DNA of 64,000 nt from Pseudotabrizicola alkalilacus (lineage in GTDB: Bacteria; Pseudomonadota; Alphaproteobacteria; Rhodobacterales; Rhodobacteraceae), in NCBI RefSeq assembly GCF_003443995.1, contig NZ_QWEY01000016.1, positions 23,487-87,486 on the forward strand. The letters run 5' to 3'. The position numbers were made by a program, and so were the translations under genes. Shown piece by piece: positions 45,197-53,960 of the stretch (position 1 is the stretch's first letter; every line of letters starts with the position of its first letter). The notes beneath the pieces were generated by a model, which worked only from the letters and a program-made list of their open reading frames with translations, had not been told where the DNA came from and ran no database searches.

Positions 45197-46084
45197 ATGA
45201 ACCTCAAACAATTGGAATATTTCATAGCGCTTGCCGAAGAACTGCACTTTGGCCGGGCTGCCGAACGGCTGGGCATAGCGCAACCCCCTCTGAGCCGGCA
45301 GATAAAGCAGATCGAAGACGAATTGGGCGCTCTTCTGTTCAACCGGAGCCGCAACGCCATTTCGCTGACGCAGGCTGGAGAACGGCTTTATGCACGCGGC
45401 ACAGCCATGGTGGCCGAGTTCAACGATATCCGGCTGGAGGTGCGCCGCATCGGACAGGGCGCAGAGGGGCGGTTGCGGATCGGTTTTGTCGGATCTGCGA
45501 CTTATGGCATTTTGCAGACCGTTCTGAAGAGCTTCCGCGCGGCCTATCCCGATGTGAGCCTGTCACTGATCCCGATGAACAATGCGCAGCTCCAGCGCAG
45601 CCTGATCCGCCGCGAGATTGATCTGGCCATTGCCCGCCCGACGCTGGAAGATGCCGAAATCACAACGCGGAAACTGGGCGACGAACCTCTGGTTCTGGCC
45701 GCGCCAGACACGCTGACTCTGGCGAAAGGGCCTGTCGACCTGCGACAGGTCGTCGGTGAGGCCTTTGTGCTTTACCCGGAATTCCCCCGCCCCTCCTTTG
45801 CGGATTTTGTTCTGAACGCCTGTGCCGGGCTTGGGGTGGAATTGAAACGCCGGGTGTTCACGATGGATTTTCAGACCGCAATTGCGCTGGTGTCAGTGGG
45901 AGAAGGGCTGGCAATTGTGCCGCAATCGGTCGGATCAGTGCAACGGACCGGTGTGCGCTTTCATGACATTGCCAATCCTCTGGCCAGAACCGGGATATCG
46001 GTCAATCATCGGTTGGATGAACAAGGCGTGCACGTGCGCAATTTTGTCACGATCGCGCAGCAGGTGGCCCGCAAAACGTTGTGA
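45197..46084 (+). CDS. LysR-family regulator (CatR/BenM-like)
   Basis: This 295-residue LysR regulator has the very typical start MNLKQLEYFIALAEELHFGRAAERLGIAQPPLSRQIKQIEDELG, which covers the helix-turn-helix. RSRNAISLTQAGERLY closes the DNA-binding domain. This N-terminus and the gene context fit regulators of aromatic degradation such as CatR, BenM or ClcR, whose inducers are muconates. The ATG follows GGAGTCGGCG. It is in line with the dioxygenase and convergent with the cycloisomerase gene. Confidence 0.88.
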   Translation: MNLKQLEYFIALAEELHFGRAAERLGIAQPPLSRQIKQIEDELGALLFNRSRNAISLTQAGERLYARGTAMVAEFNDIRLEVRRIGQGAEGRLRIGFVGSATYGILQTVLKSFRAAYPDVSLSLIPMNNAQLQRSLIRREIDLAIARPTLEDAEITTRKLGDEPLVLAAPDTLTLAKGPVDLRQVVGEAFVLYPEFPRPSFADFVLNACAGLGVELKRRVFTMDFQTAIALVSVGEGLAIVPQSVGSVQRTGVRFHDIANPLARTGISVNHRLDEQGVHVRNFVTIAQQVARKTL

Positions 46085-46105
46085 TGCTGCATCCGGCAAA
46101 GCGTT

Positions 46106-47248
46106 TCATGCAATCGCCGTCACCGACCTTGCCCTGTCGCGGCGGTAAAATGCCAGCTTGTCCTCGTCCAGACTGACTCCAAAACCCGGCCCCTGCGGGA
46201 CCGCGACCGAAAAATCACCATAATCCAACGACTCGGTCAGAATATCTTCTTTCAGCAGCAACGGACCGAACATTTCGGTGCCGAAATGCCACTCGGGCAC
46301 AGTGGCAAACAGCTGAATAGCAGCCGCAGTGCCAAGACCGCTTTCCAGCATGGTGCCACCGTAAAGGTCAATGCCCGCCGCGCGTGCAATTGCAATCACG
46401 TCCGCTGCCGGCTTCAGCCCGCCCGACTGGCACAGTTTCACAGCAAAAACATCAGCCGCGCGGTCGGCTGCCAGACGCATGGCATCGGCAGGGCCTTGCA
46501 GCGCTTCGTCAGCCATGATGGCGATCTCATACCCATCCGTCAGGGATTTCAGCGCTGCCAGCTTGTCGCGCGCAACGGGTTGCTCGATCAGAATGCAACC
46601 CACTTCCTGCAATCCGCGGGCGCCATAACGCGCATCGGTCAAGCTCCAGGCCTGATTGACATCAACACGTATCGTGCCCCGGTCGCCGACAGCGGTGGCG
46701 ATGGCGGCGACATGGGCGATGTCCTCCCGGACACTGCGTTTGCCGATTTTCAGCTTGAAGTCCCGATGGCGACGGGCCGCCAGCATCTGTTCAGCTTCAT
46801 CAATGTCGGTCTGGCTGTTGCCGCTGGCCAGTGTCCAGGCAACCGGCAAACGGTCATGGATGCGCCCCCCGAACAGCTGCGCAACCGAAAGTCCGCTTCG
46901 ACGGCCAAGCCCATCCCACAGGGCACATTCCACGGCTGCGCGGGCAATAGGATTGCCGCGCACCACCTTTTCCATCCGCGCAGTAGCGGCGGCAATCCCG
47001 TCAGCGTTCATCCCCAGCAGAGCAGGCGCGATATAGGCATCAATGGCGATTTTGATACTTTCCACGCTTTCCGATCCGTAAGACAGCCCACCGATCGACG
47101 CACCCTCGCCCAGCCCTTCCGATCCGTCTGAAAAACGCATGCGCACCAGCACAACGGCCTGTGCCCTCATCGTGACCATCGACAGGACATGCCCGCGCAC
47201 CGTTGGCACGTCGATGATGATGGACTCGATATGGTCAATCCGGATCAC
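46106..47248 (-). CDS. Muconate-cycloisomerase-like enolase-superfamily enzyme
   Basis: This is an enolase-superfamily enzyme of the muconate-lactonising subgroup. Catalytic Lys165 and Lys167 are in FKLKIGK; metal ligands Asp196 (IRVDVNQAW), Glu222 (CILIEQPVA) and Asp247 (MADEAL) and the second-side Lys271 (FAVKLCQSGG) are present, counting from the GTG. I start it at the GTG 47246-47248 (VIRIDHIESIIIDVPTVRGH, 380 residues). The frame is open to an ATG at 47362, but the extra 38 residues (WYWTLAPRKCHQWRLN) look non-native. It probably lactonises cis,cis-muconate or dehydrates a related acid. If the dioxygenase uses hydroxyquinol this step would not follow directly. Confidence 0.85.
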   Translation of the reverse strand: MIRIDHIESIIIDVPTVRGHVLSMVTMRAQAVVLVRMRFSDGSEGLGEGASIGGLSYGSESVESIKIAIDAYIAPALLGMNADGIAAATARMEKVVRGNPIARAAVECALWDGLGRRSGLSVAQLFGGRIHDRLPVAWTLASGNSQTDIDEAEQMLAARRHRDFKLKIGKRSVREDIAHVAAIATAVGDRGTIRVDVNQAWSLTDARYGARGLQEVGCILIEQPVARDKLAALKSLTDGYEIAIMADEALQGPADAMRLAADRAADVFAVKLCQSGGLKPAADVIAIARAAGIDLYGGTMLESGLGTAAAIQLFATVPEWHFGTEMFGPLLLKEDILTESLDYGDFSVAVPQGPGFGVSLDEDKLAFYRRDRARSVTAIA

Positions 47249-47935
47249 AGCAGCAGCCTTTTGTTTTGGGGCGTTCAATCTCCACTGATGACACTTGCGG
47301 GGGGCCAGGGTCCAATACCAGAAGGGTCTGGTTCGATACCCAGTCTCGCTGTGGTCGGCCACAAAATCGTGACGGCGATACGCCGGTGGCTTGTTGCGAT
47401 ACGCTTAGTGACATGTAGGGTATCCCCCTCGAACCTGCGGTCACATCGTCATAAGGGATGCCAGAGGGTTGATCGGGCAGGCGGCAATCACCCCTGCCCT
47501 ACGCCAGAACGCAATGGACACTCATAGCGCCAGACATTCATTCTGGGCCACCTGCCACATCGCAAAAAGCAGAATTCTGCGCGCCCTCCTGATCACCACC
47601 TTCAGCCACGCCTGAAGTCCAATCTCTTGATCATAAACCAACGTACGATTCGCATCGTTAATATTCATTCTAGGTTTGGTAGCTGCGGGCACAGCTGGTA
47701 CAAAATAGGCTCCCCTACAAATGGATATACAAATTTTCTTTTATTTTCAAAGCACTAGTGGGCAAAGCTAAGAAAGCAGGTGAGCCCCGCGCGCGTGCCT
47801 CGCAACCCTCGAAGTAAAAAAACAGTTGCCGCACTATAAGTTGCGTGCCATCACTTCTGTTGTCGCACAAACTCGATTATGACGCGATCTTGCGACGAAA
47901 CAACAAAGGTCCATCAAGAGACCATAGAGGGGCAT
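47249..47935. promoter_or_regulatory. Gap between the cycloisomerase and repA, with probable rep promoter
   Basis: No gene is supported here. The stretch 47620-47760 is A/T-rich compared with its surroundings and may hold the repABC promoter. Nearer to repA an interrupted inverted repeat GTCGCA (47862-47867) and TGCGAC (47891-47896) lies about 40-75 bases upstream of the repA ATG; in repABC plasmids RepA represses its own promoter by binding a dyad in this region. A small hairpin AGCTG-CAGCT lies near 47690. Confidence 0.45.
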
Positions 47936-49138
47936 ATGAACACGAGCACAGTTAACCCTTCTCCAGGCTCGATCGCCAGCACGATCAGTGCGAACGCTGC
48001 GCGCTTGTCTGAAGCCCTCAACACGCATATGCGCAACAGCTTTCAACCCGAAAGCCGGAAAATGCTGCGGAAGCTTCATCCCGCGGAAGTGTCGGAATTG
48101 ACCGGAATCAGCATGTCAAACCTCCGGACCCGGCACCAGGAAGGCGATTTTCCCGATGTCGAGACGGATGCCCGTGGCAGGCGCCTGTATACGGCAGAAG
48201 AAATCGACACAATTCGCAAGGTCATGGCCCGCACTGGGCGCAACGGAGAAACCTACCTGCCCGGTCGCCGTGAGGGCGATGGATTACAGGTGATTTCGGT
48301 TGTCAACTTCAAGGGTGGCAGCAGCAAGACGACCACGGCGATCCATCTGGCGCAACGGTATGCCCTGCGCGGCTACCGGGTTCTGGCAATGGATATGGAC
48401 CCGCAGGCCAGTCTGACAACAATGTTCGGCTATCGTCCCGAGATCGAATTTGCAGAAACCGGCACCGTCTATGATGCCTTGCGCTACGAAGATCCCGTCC
48501 CGCTGAGTCAGATCATTCGCAAGACCTATTTCCACAACCTTGATCTGGCCCCTGCCGGCCTGATCTTGTCTGAGTATGAAACCGAGACGGCCTATGCCTT
48601 GCAGAATCGGATTGATCCGCCATTCACGCAGCGCCTCGCCATCGCACTGGAAGAGATCGAGAAAAACTACGACCTTGTCCTGATTGATTGCCCGCCGCAA
48701 CTTGGCTTTACCACCATGACGGCGCTGCTGGCTTCGACCGGGCTGCTGATCACTGTCGTACCAAGCATGCTGGACGTGGCGTCCATGGCTCAATTCCTTG
48801 AAATGGCTGGAGAAACGGTCAGGGTTCTTGAAGAATCGACAGGCCCGACCGATTGGAAATTTCTCAAGTTCCTGATCGCGCGCTATGAACCGACAGACGT
48901 ACCGCAATCTCAGATGGCGGGCTTCTTGCGCTCCATTCTGCTGGATCAGGTGCTGAATACACCGATGCTAAAGTCAACGGCCATATCTGATGCCGGCATG
49001 ACCCAACAAACGATCTATGAACTCGACCCGACACAAGTCATCCGCAAGACACTGGATCGCATCCTTGAGAGCGTGAATGGCGTCGCAGATGAATTTGAAA
49101 AGGTCATCCAGGAAGCCTGGGGACGGAGAACAGACTGA
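47936..49138 (+). CDS. repA: RepA, ParA-type partition ATPase of a repABC replicon
   Basis: This 400-residue ATPase partitions the plasmid and represses the rep operon. The N-terminal DNA-binding part is at about residues 45-75 (LHPAEVSELTGISMSNLRTRHQEG). The deviant Walker A is NFKGGSSKTTTAIHLA (residues 124-139), followed by the Asp-rich MDMDPQASLTTMFG and DLVLIDCPPQLG. The start ATG 47936-47938 follows GAGGGGC and matches the normal RepA N-terminus; an earlier in-frame ATG at 47879 has no ribosome-binding site. It overlaps repB by one base. Confidence 0.95.
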   Translation: MNTSTVNPSPGSIASTISANAARLSEALNTHMRNSFQPESRKMLRKLHPAEVSELTGISMSNLRTRHQEGDFPDVETDARGRRLYTAEEIDTIRKVMARTGRNGETYLPGRREGDGLQVISVVNFKGGSSKTTTAIHLAQRYALRGYRVLAMDMDPQASLTTMFGYRPEIEFAETGTVYDALRYEDPVPLSQIIRKTYFHNLDLAPAGLILSEYETETAYALQNRIDPPFTQRLAIALEEIEKNYDLVLIDCPPQLGFTTMTALLASTGLLITVVPSMLDVASMAQFLEMAGETVRVLEESTGPTDWKFLKFLIARYEPTDVPQSQMAGFLRSILLDQVLNTPMLKSTAISDAGMTQQTIYELDPTQVIRKTLDRILESVNGVADEFEKVIQEAWGRRTD

Positions 49139-50112
49139 TGGCTCGCCGCAACATTTTCCAGCCGCCACCACCGCCCGAAGATCCTGCTGCAGAAGCATCT
49201 GCACCCGGCAACAAACCACGGTTTCCCAATACCGGGGCAATGTCGGGGGTCAAATCGACGCTACGCGACTTGTCATCAAATGCGGTCCGGGAAATTGATC
49301 CGTCCCTGATTGATGACGACGGCCCAAAAGATCGTCTGACCATTACAGATGCCGATGTTGCCGATCTGGTGCAGAGCATTCGTGCATATGGTCAGCAAGT
49401 GCCCATCATGGTGCGTCCGCTTCTTGAAAGTCCGGGGCGCTATCGCATCGTCTATGGCAGACGGAGGCTTCGTGCCCTGAAGCTGGCAGGCATGCCGGCC
49501 AAGGCCCTGATCCGAACACTGACGGATGAACAGGCTATATTGGCGCAGGGTCAGGAAAACAGTCTCCGACTGGACCCCAGCTTTATCGAGAAAGCCATTT
49601 TTGTCACGGACTTGGCTGATAGCGGCTATGATCAGGCTGTGGTTTTGGATGCCTTGGCAATCGACAGGCCCATGCTGTCGCGAATGACCAAAGTGGCGCG
49701 GGCGCTTCCCCTTAACGTGGTGCATTTCATTGGTGCCGCCCACGGAATCGGGCGCCGTCGCTGGGAAGATCTGGCCGATCAGGTTCGCGCCAAGGAGATT
49801 GACCTTGATGCTCTGGTTGCGTCTTTGGATGAAACCTCTCGGACACTTCCGTCGGATGATCGGTTCGCCTTGATCTCTGCCTTTGCATTGAAGTCAGAAC
49901 AGCCAGACGCCCCACAAACAAGGCACCCCCCTGCCCTATCCATCGTCTGTAATGGCTCCAGAGTTGCCGAGATCAAGGAAACTCCACGATCATTGACGAT
50001 CCGCTTTGCAGGTTCTGACCAGCCAGAATTCACGAAGTGGATGAGAGAACATGCCGAAGCAGAGGTTTTGCGCCTCTACGAGGCGTGGCGGACGGCTACT
50101 GAAGCCGACTGA
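49138..50112 (+). CDS. repB: RepB, ParB-type centromere-binding protein
   Basis: This 324-residue ParB-family protein binds the plasmid centromere and works with RepA. The ParB/Srx-like CTPase domain is at about residues 55-150 (YGQQVPIMVRPL, YGRRRLRALKLAGMPAKALI, AQGQENSLRLD). The central helix-turn-helix is near residues 155-190 (YDQAVVLDALAIDRPMLSRMTKVARAL). Its likely targets are the identical palindromes at 51442-51455 and 51496-51509. The TGATG overlap with repA indicates coupling. Confidence 0.94.
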   Translation: MARRNIFQPPPPPEDPAAEASAPGNKPRFPNTGAMSGVKSTLRDLSSNAVREIDPSLIDDDGPKDRLTITDADVADLVQSIRAYGQQVPIMVRPLLESPGRYRIVYGRRRLRALKLAGMPAKALIRTLTDEQAILAQGQENSLRLDPSFIEKAIFVTDLADSGYDQAVVLDALAIDRPMLSRMTKVARALPLNVVHFIGAAHGIGRRRWEDLADQVRAKEIDLDALVASLDETSRTLPSDDRFALISAFALKSEQPDAPQTRHPPALSIVCNGSRVAEIKETPRSLTIRFAGSDQPEFTKWMREHAEAEVLRLYEAWRTATEAD

Positions 50113-50347
50113 ACAAACCGAGCAGTTCAACAACAAAGGGAGCACCCGCAACCGACGTAAAAAGAAAGAGCCCCCCAAGGTCACCCCCGGAGAGCCCAAT
50201 CTGTTGCCTAGCATCATCAGATTTATCAGCTTTTCCGCGTCAGTCAAGAACAACCGATTCGGTTGAATTGGTACGTTTGCCAAAAACAAGCAAACGGGCC
50301 GGTGCCTTGGTGTGGCAATTTTTGCCTAGGCTTGCCGTGAAAAAAAC
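50113..50347 (-). ncRNA. repB-repC intergenic region, probable incompatibility antisense RNA locus
   Basis: In all well-studied repABC replicons this gap encodes a short antisense RNA on the strand opposite repC that controls RepC translation. Here the 235 bases hold three dyads: CAACCG-ATT-CGGTTG (50251-50265), GTTTGC with GCAAAC (50275-50295) and GGCAA-TTT-TTGCC (50314-50326). The repC ATG has a poor ribosome-binding site, as expected for a regulated start. The RNA itself, its ends and promoter are inferred from position, not seen. Confidence 0.5.
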
Positions 50348-51439
50348 ATGCGCTTTCAACATATCACCGCACCTGTCGGGTCGCGGACATCTGACATATT
50401 GCCCACAGACAACAGCCGCCCAGACCGTTTCGTACTCATCGAGACAATCCGGAAGGCCAGCACAGCCCTCGGGCTCAAGGCCCCGGTCATAGGCACGTTG
50501 GATGCCCTGCTGTCATGCTTGCCACCCAAGCGGAACCATGACTTTGTCTTTGCGTCAAACGCAACGCTCGCCTTCAAGCGAAATGGCATTTCCGACAGGA
50601 CCATCCGCCGTCATATTGCACAACTGGCCGAAGCTGGGTTGCTCACACGGTCAGATAGCCCTAACCGCAAGCGTTTCACGAAAAACGACATGTCCACGGG
50701 CAAGGTGCTTCGTTTCGGCTTTGATCTGACCCCTTTGTTCGAGAGTTTTGAAGACATTTGCGCGATGGCAGATACCTGCACCAAACAGGCAAGTCACATT
50801 GCATACCTGCGAACAAAGCTCCGCTGTGCGATTGTCCTATCGCAGAACTTGGGTGTATCGGGTGCTGATGTTGAAAATGCACAACGTGCCTTGCGTCGGA
50901 AACTCACCGCAAGCACACTTCAGAGCCTGCTGGATACTCTGATCACAGTTGAGGAACACAAAGCAACTGAAGCTTCTGGTATTACCCTCGAGACGAACAA
51001 AATGACCGTAACTGACGGACAAAATGACCGTCACCATCATAGCTCAAAAAAAGAACTTTTAGATTCTGATATAGCTGACAAAGCAAAACCTCGTCACTCA
51101 CGCTCGCAACCCGTAACCATCGGAGCACTTGTTGATGCATGCGAGGAAGCCGCAACATATCTGCAGCACCCACCAGAAAGGGCTTCAGATGTCATTAGCC
51201 ACGCTCGCAGCCTCGCGCCAATGATGGGAATCGACAGTACAACCTATCGTGCCGCAGAAAACAGACTTGGCGAGCTTGAGACCGCTATCACGATTTGGGG
51301 CATTCTTCAGCTGCACAAGAAGATCAGACAAATTGGTGCATACTTTCGAGCGATCACACTTGGGGAAAGAAGCGCGTCGTTTGACCCTTGGGCTATGATC
51401 AACAGGCTTATAAGGCAAAAGGCGCTGAAGATTTGCTAG
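50348..51439 (+). CDS. repC: RepC replication initiator
   Basis: This 363-residue initiator starts replication at an origin inside its own gene. The N-terminal winged-helix DNA-binding part includes TFASNATLAFKRNGISDRTIRRHIAQLAEAGLLTRSDSPNRKR-type sequence near residues 75-120, and the C-terminal domain ends LHKKIRQIGAYFRAITLGER. The A/T-rich, non-conserved middle (about residues 215-260, KMTVTDGQNDRHHHSSKKELL) is where oriV lies in this family. It is slightly shorter than the common 400 or so residues. The ATG at 50348 has only AAAAAA upstream. Confidence 0.93.
   Translation: MRFQHITAPVGSRTSDILPTDNSRPDRFVLIETIRKASTALGLKAPVIGTLDALLSCLPPKRNHDFVFASNATLAFKRNGISDRTIRRHIAQLAEAGLLTRSDSPNRKRFTKNDMSTGKVLRFGFDLTPLFESFEDICAMADTCTKQASHIAYLRTKLRCAIVLSQNLGVSGADVENAQRALRRKLTASTLQSLLDTLITVEEHKATEASGITLETNKMTVTDGQNDRHHHSSKKELLDSDIADKAKPRHSRSQPVTIGALVDACEEAATYLQHPPERASDVISHARSLAPMMGIDSTTYRAAENRLGELETAITIWGILQLHKKIRQIGAYFRAITLGERSASFDPWAMINRLIRQKALKIC
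50997..51060. other. Putative oriV inside repC: two direct repeats and an A/T-rich stretch
   Basis: ACAAAATGACCGT occurs twice, at 50997-51009 and 51019-51031, spaced by 22 bp (two helical turns), followed by the A/T-rich run CTCAAAAAAAGAACTTTT to 51060. RepC-family origins lie in an A/T-rich part of repC, so this is a strong position for RepC binding and melting. Confidence 0.6.
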
Positions 51440-51441
51440 TT

Positions 51442-51455
51442 TTGTCCGCGGACAA
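51442..51455. repeat. parS-like palindrome, copy 1
   Basis: TTGTCCGCGGACAA is a perfect 14-bp palindrome just behind the repC stop. The identical copy at 51496-51509 and the position next to repABC mark it as the probable RepB-binding centromere (parS). Confidence 0.78.
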
Positions 51456-51495
51456 TACGGACCTGCTGTTGCGTCGACAGCGGCGCTACATAAAA

Positions 51496-51509
51496 TTGTC
51501 CGCGGACAA
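51496..51509. repeat. parS-like palindrome, copy 2
   Basis: This is an identical TTGTCCGCGGACAA, 54 bp from the first copy. I saw no third copy in the window. Confidence 0.78.
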
Positions 51510-52464
51510 ACCGCACGAAACAGTCAACAGCTGAGCGCACTCGGTGGAATGCCGCCCAAGCGCAAACGCGCAGGTTCAACTCTGTTACTTCGTCTAGCAG
51601 TCACAGGGGAGCAGCAAAAGCTGTCAACCAAAACCAGCGTCGAGGTTACGTTGTGATTTGAACATATTGCGAAGTGCGTATCTGAAATGTTTGGTAAATA
51701 AGACGCGGTAGCAGGGCAGGGTGGTTGACAGATTCGCCACCAAGAAAGCTTCCGCTTACAGAGCCAAGCTAACCTTCACGCTCTTCACACGGTCAATCTG
51801 CCTATGAAGACTGCCGCCAGATCCGATCCGACCGAATGCTGCAAACTGATCTGAAAATCAGGTTCACACAAACAGATCAACGTTTTGAAAGCAGCGACTT
51901 TGCTCACGGCCTATATACAGTCAGAGGCAACATCCCGTCGCTTCAGGACAACATGTAAATATCCTGCAGAGACAGGGATCCGTTCCGCGATCAACTTTAG
52001 CGTCGCTCCCTTGGTCAAAGTATTTCTTGTCATCATCCAAGGAACCGCGCAGATGCGCCTGACTTGGGCACCCCATCTGATCGCGAAAAACGGAATTGTG
52101 CCGGATTGCTTAAGCGAAGCCATTTCCGAAGATGTTCCATACGGCACACCAGAGGACAGTGGTCGACTTCCAGCGCTTCGGGGTCTGGGTTTGGTTCTGC
52201 AAATTCGCGGGAGTTCTATGTCCACGGCTTGTGTAGTTCTGGTAAGGCATGGCCTTTTGCACAGGGCAAAAAGGCAAGGAACATTCGCTTCGGCAATTCG
52301 GTCGGGCAGGGGCCGCTGACAGAGAATGGTATCTATAACCTCGACGCTGATAAAGCCCTGCCGCCATTGGTCGCGTTGGCACCCGAGATTGGCAAGGGGC
52401 AGGCTTTTGCGGCGTCCGCCCTGACGTAGCCGAACGCGGTTAGACCAGATCCGGAAGTTAGCGA
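51510..52464. other. Gene-poor stretch behind repABC
   Basis: I see no gene I can support. Overlapping frames of 120-200 codons exist on both strands at 51885-52519 but have no family motif, ribosome-binding site or consistent residue pattern. One minus-strand frame contains GATLKLIAERIPVSAGYLH, which has the look of a helix-turn-helix and may be the tail of a lost regulator or transposase gene. Confidence 0.4.
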
Positions 52465-52792
52465 AAGTTGTATCCAGCGTTCTGTCAGGGTGACCTTTCT
52501 CCCGTCGGCATAGCGGCAAGTTGCGAAAATGCCCGTGCCTATCGTCAGACCGGCGCGATCGCTGCCGCCGCAGTGGTGATCCTGAACAGTGGTATTACGG
52601 CTGCGCCTGAACGGTTGCTCCTGTAAGGTGTCATGCTCGGCACCCTATCCAGTGTGACGACATACCTGTCTCGTTTTGCTGAAACAACACTGGCTGAAGA
52701 CATTGCGGATTTGCCTGATCGGTTCGCGGGCGCTTGCGGGGGGGGGGGGCGCCATCTTCAACAATCCGGCGCTGAACCTCTATCGTCTGTGA
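52465..52792 (+). pseudogene. Decayed gene of unknown family with an internal stop and a G12 tract
   Basis: One frame reads GDLSPVGIAASCENARAYRQ, TGAIAAAAVVILNSGITAAP, then ERLLL, a TAA at 52624-52626, and continues in frame as GVMLGTLSSVTTYLSRFAET and LAEDIADLPDRFAGACGGGG. A run of twelve G (52738-52749) then shifts the frame; with one fewer G it would continue as AIFNNPALNLYRL and stop at 52790-52792. The residue pattern is protein-like but I do not recognise it. Confidence 0.35.
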
Positions 52793-53073
52793 GCCCAGTG
52801 CAGGCCTGATAGGCCTTGTGGCACCGCATCTTACGCGGTTGCTGTTCGGACCTGCTTTCCCTTGGTTGGAGCCTGCATCCGCGTTGGTCAAAACGCACCA
52901 GACATACATTTTATTAATAATTTCAATCATATACAGGTAAAAATCAACCCGCAATGCGAGATTTTAGCGTACCCAACCAGCTGGAAGCTATGGAAATCAC
53001 GCCCTCCGGCTAGACCGGTCGCAAACGCCTTTGGGCTGACGCGGCTTAGCGTTGCCTTTCGACGCGCTGTGAT

Positions 53074-53499
53074 ATGTCTGCCATCCGCAATATGAATACC
53101 CATCAGGCCCCTGATATCGAGACGTTTGCCGCATTGAGACCAGATCTGAGTGTTGGTCCTTCCTATCACGCCTTGCCGCGTGACGCGCTTTCGCTGATCG
53201 TTGATGTCGTACTGGGGCCGGTTCAGGAAAAGTGTATCCGCATTTTTGGGGGCGAGCTTACCGATCAGACCAACCGCCGCACCCGTTATACAGAACTGTC
53301 GGAGGAATATGACAGCCTGGTGGCCGGGTTCCGGGACAGAGTGCCCGATGCGGCAAACACCGTCTTTACTCCGGTAAAGATTTACGGCGGCGTTGCTTGC
53401 TGCAATCTTCGCAGAGGGCAGGGGGCGGGCATTGAACCCGTGGCACCTGCCAGTTGGGGCGCGGCCAGTGCAGCAGCGCATGACACGGCATGGCGGTGA
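53074..53499 (+). pseudogene. Unrecognised open frame, probably a gene remnant
   Basis: The first 95 codons look like true protein (TFAALRPDLSVGPSYHALPR, DALSLIVDVVLGPVQEKCIR, IFGGELTDQTNRRTRYTELS), with a regular mix of residues. After VKIYGG the sequence turns into Ala/Arg/Cys-rich text typical of an out-of-frame reading. This suggests a truncated or frameshifted gene. No family was recognised and no ribosome-binding site is clear. Confidence 0.3.
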
Positions 53500-53960
53500 C
53501 TGTGCCCGAAAGTTACTGGTGATGAAGGGGCTGCAAGGTGCTGATCATCAGAGATTAGAAATAAGCGGCAGATTGGCTGGATTCCCGGCTGATCCTCGAC
53601 CGTCTTCAATGAGGACAATCAATTACGAAACGGGTAGTCTGGCTGTGCCATCCAAAAATTCAGGGGCCTTTGGTTGGCCGACTACGTTCGGTGCTGCGGT
53701 TTTATGATATTTGTGACGGGCAATTCTCCGCGTGTTCTGTGCTTCAGTAAACCTGGGTTGGTTTAATCCGCCGATTTCAGCCTGAGACATTCGTCGGGGG
53801 CAAGGACCGGCTCTCATCCGCTGAGATTCTTTTCAGTCAAACCGTGCCAAGATCGACATCCTGAATACCCACGCTATCGGCGTGTGACATGGAGATAAGT
53901 GTGCGCGTTTCTCCACGTGGTATCGGAATCTAAAGCAAGCTTGTTGCAGTCCTGTATCGG
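53500..53960. other. Gap with no recognised gene
   Basis: Short frames occur on both strands, none with a motif. The tail of the recombinase gene begins at 53961 on the minus strand. Confidence 0.4.

Noticed and set aside
47318..47350. tRNA-like T-arm sequence (GGTTCGATACCC)
   Set aside because: No acceptor, D or anticodon stem can be built around it.
51911..52519. 202-codon minus-strand frame as a gene
   Set aside because: It contains only a short HTH-like stretch, competes with plus-strand frames of equal length, and lies in decayed DNA.
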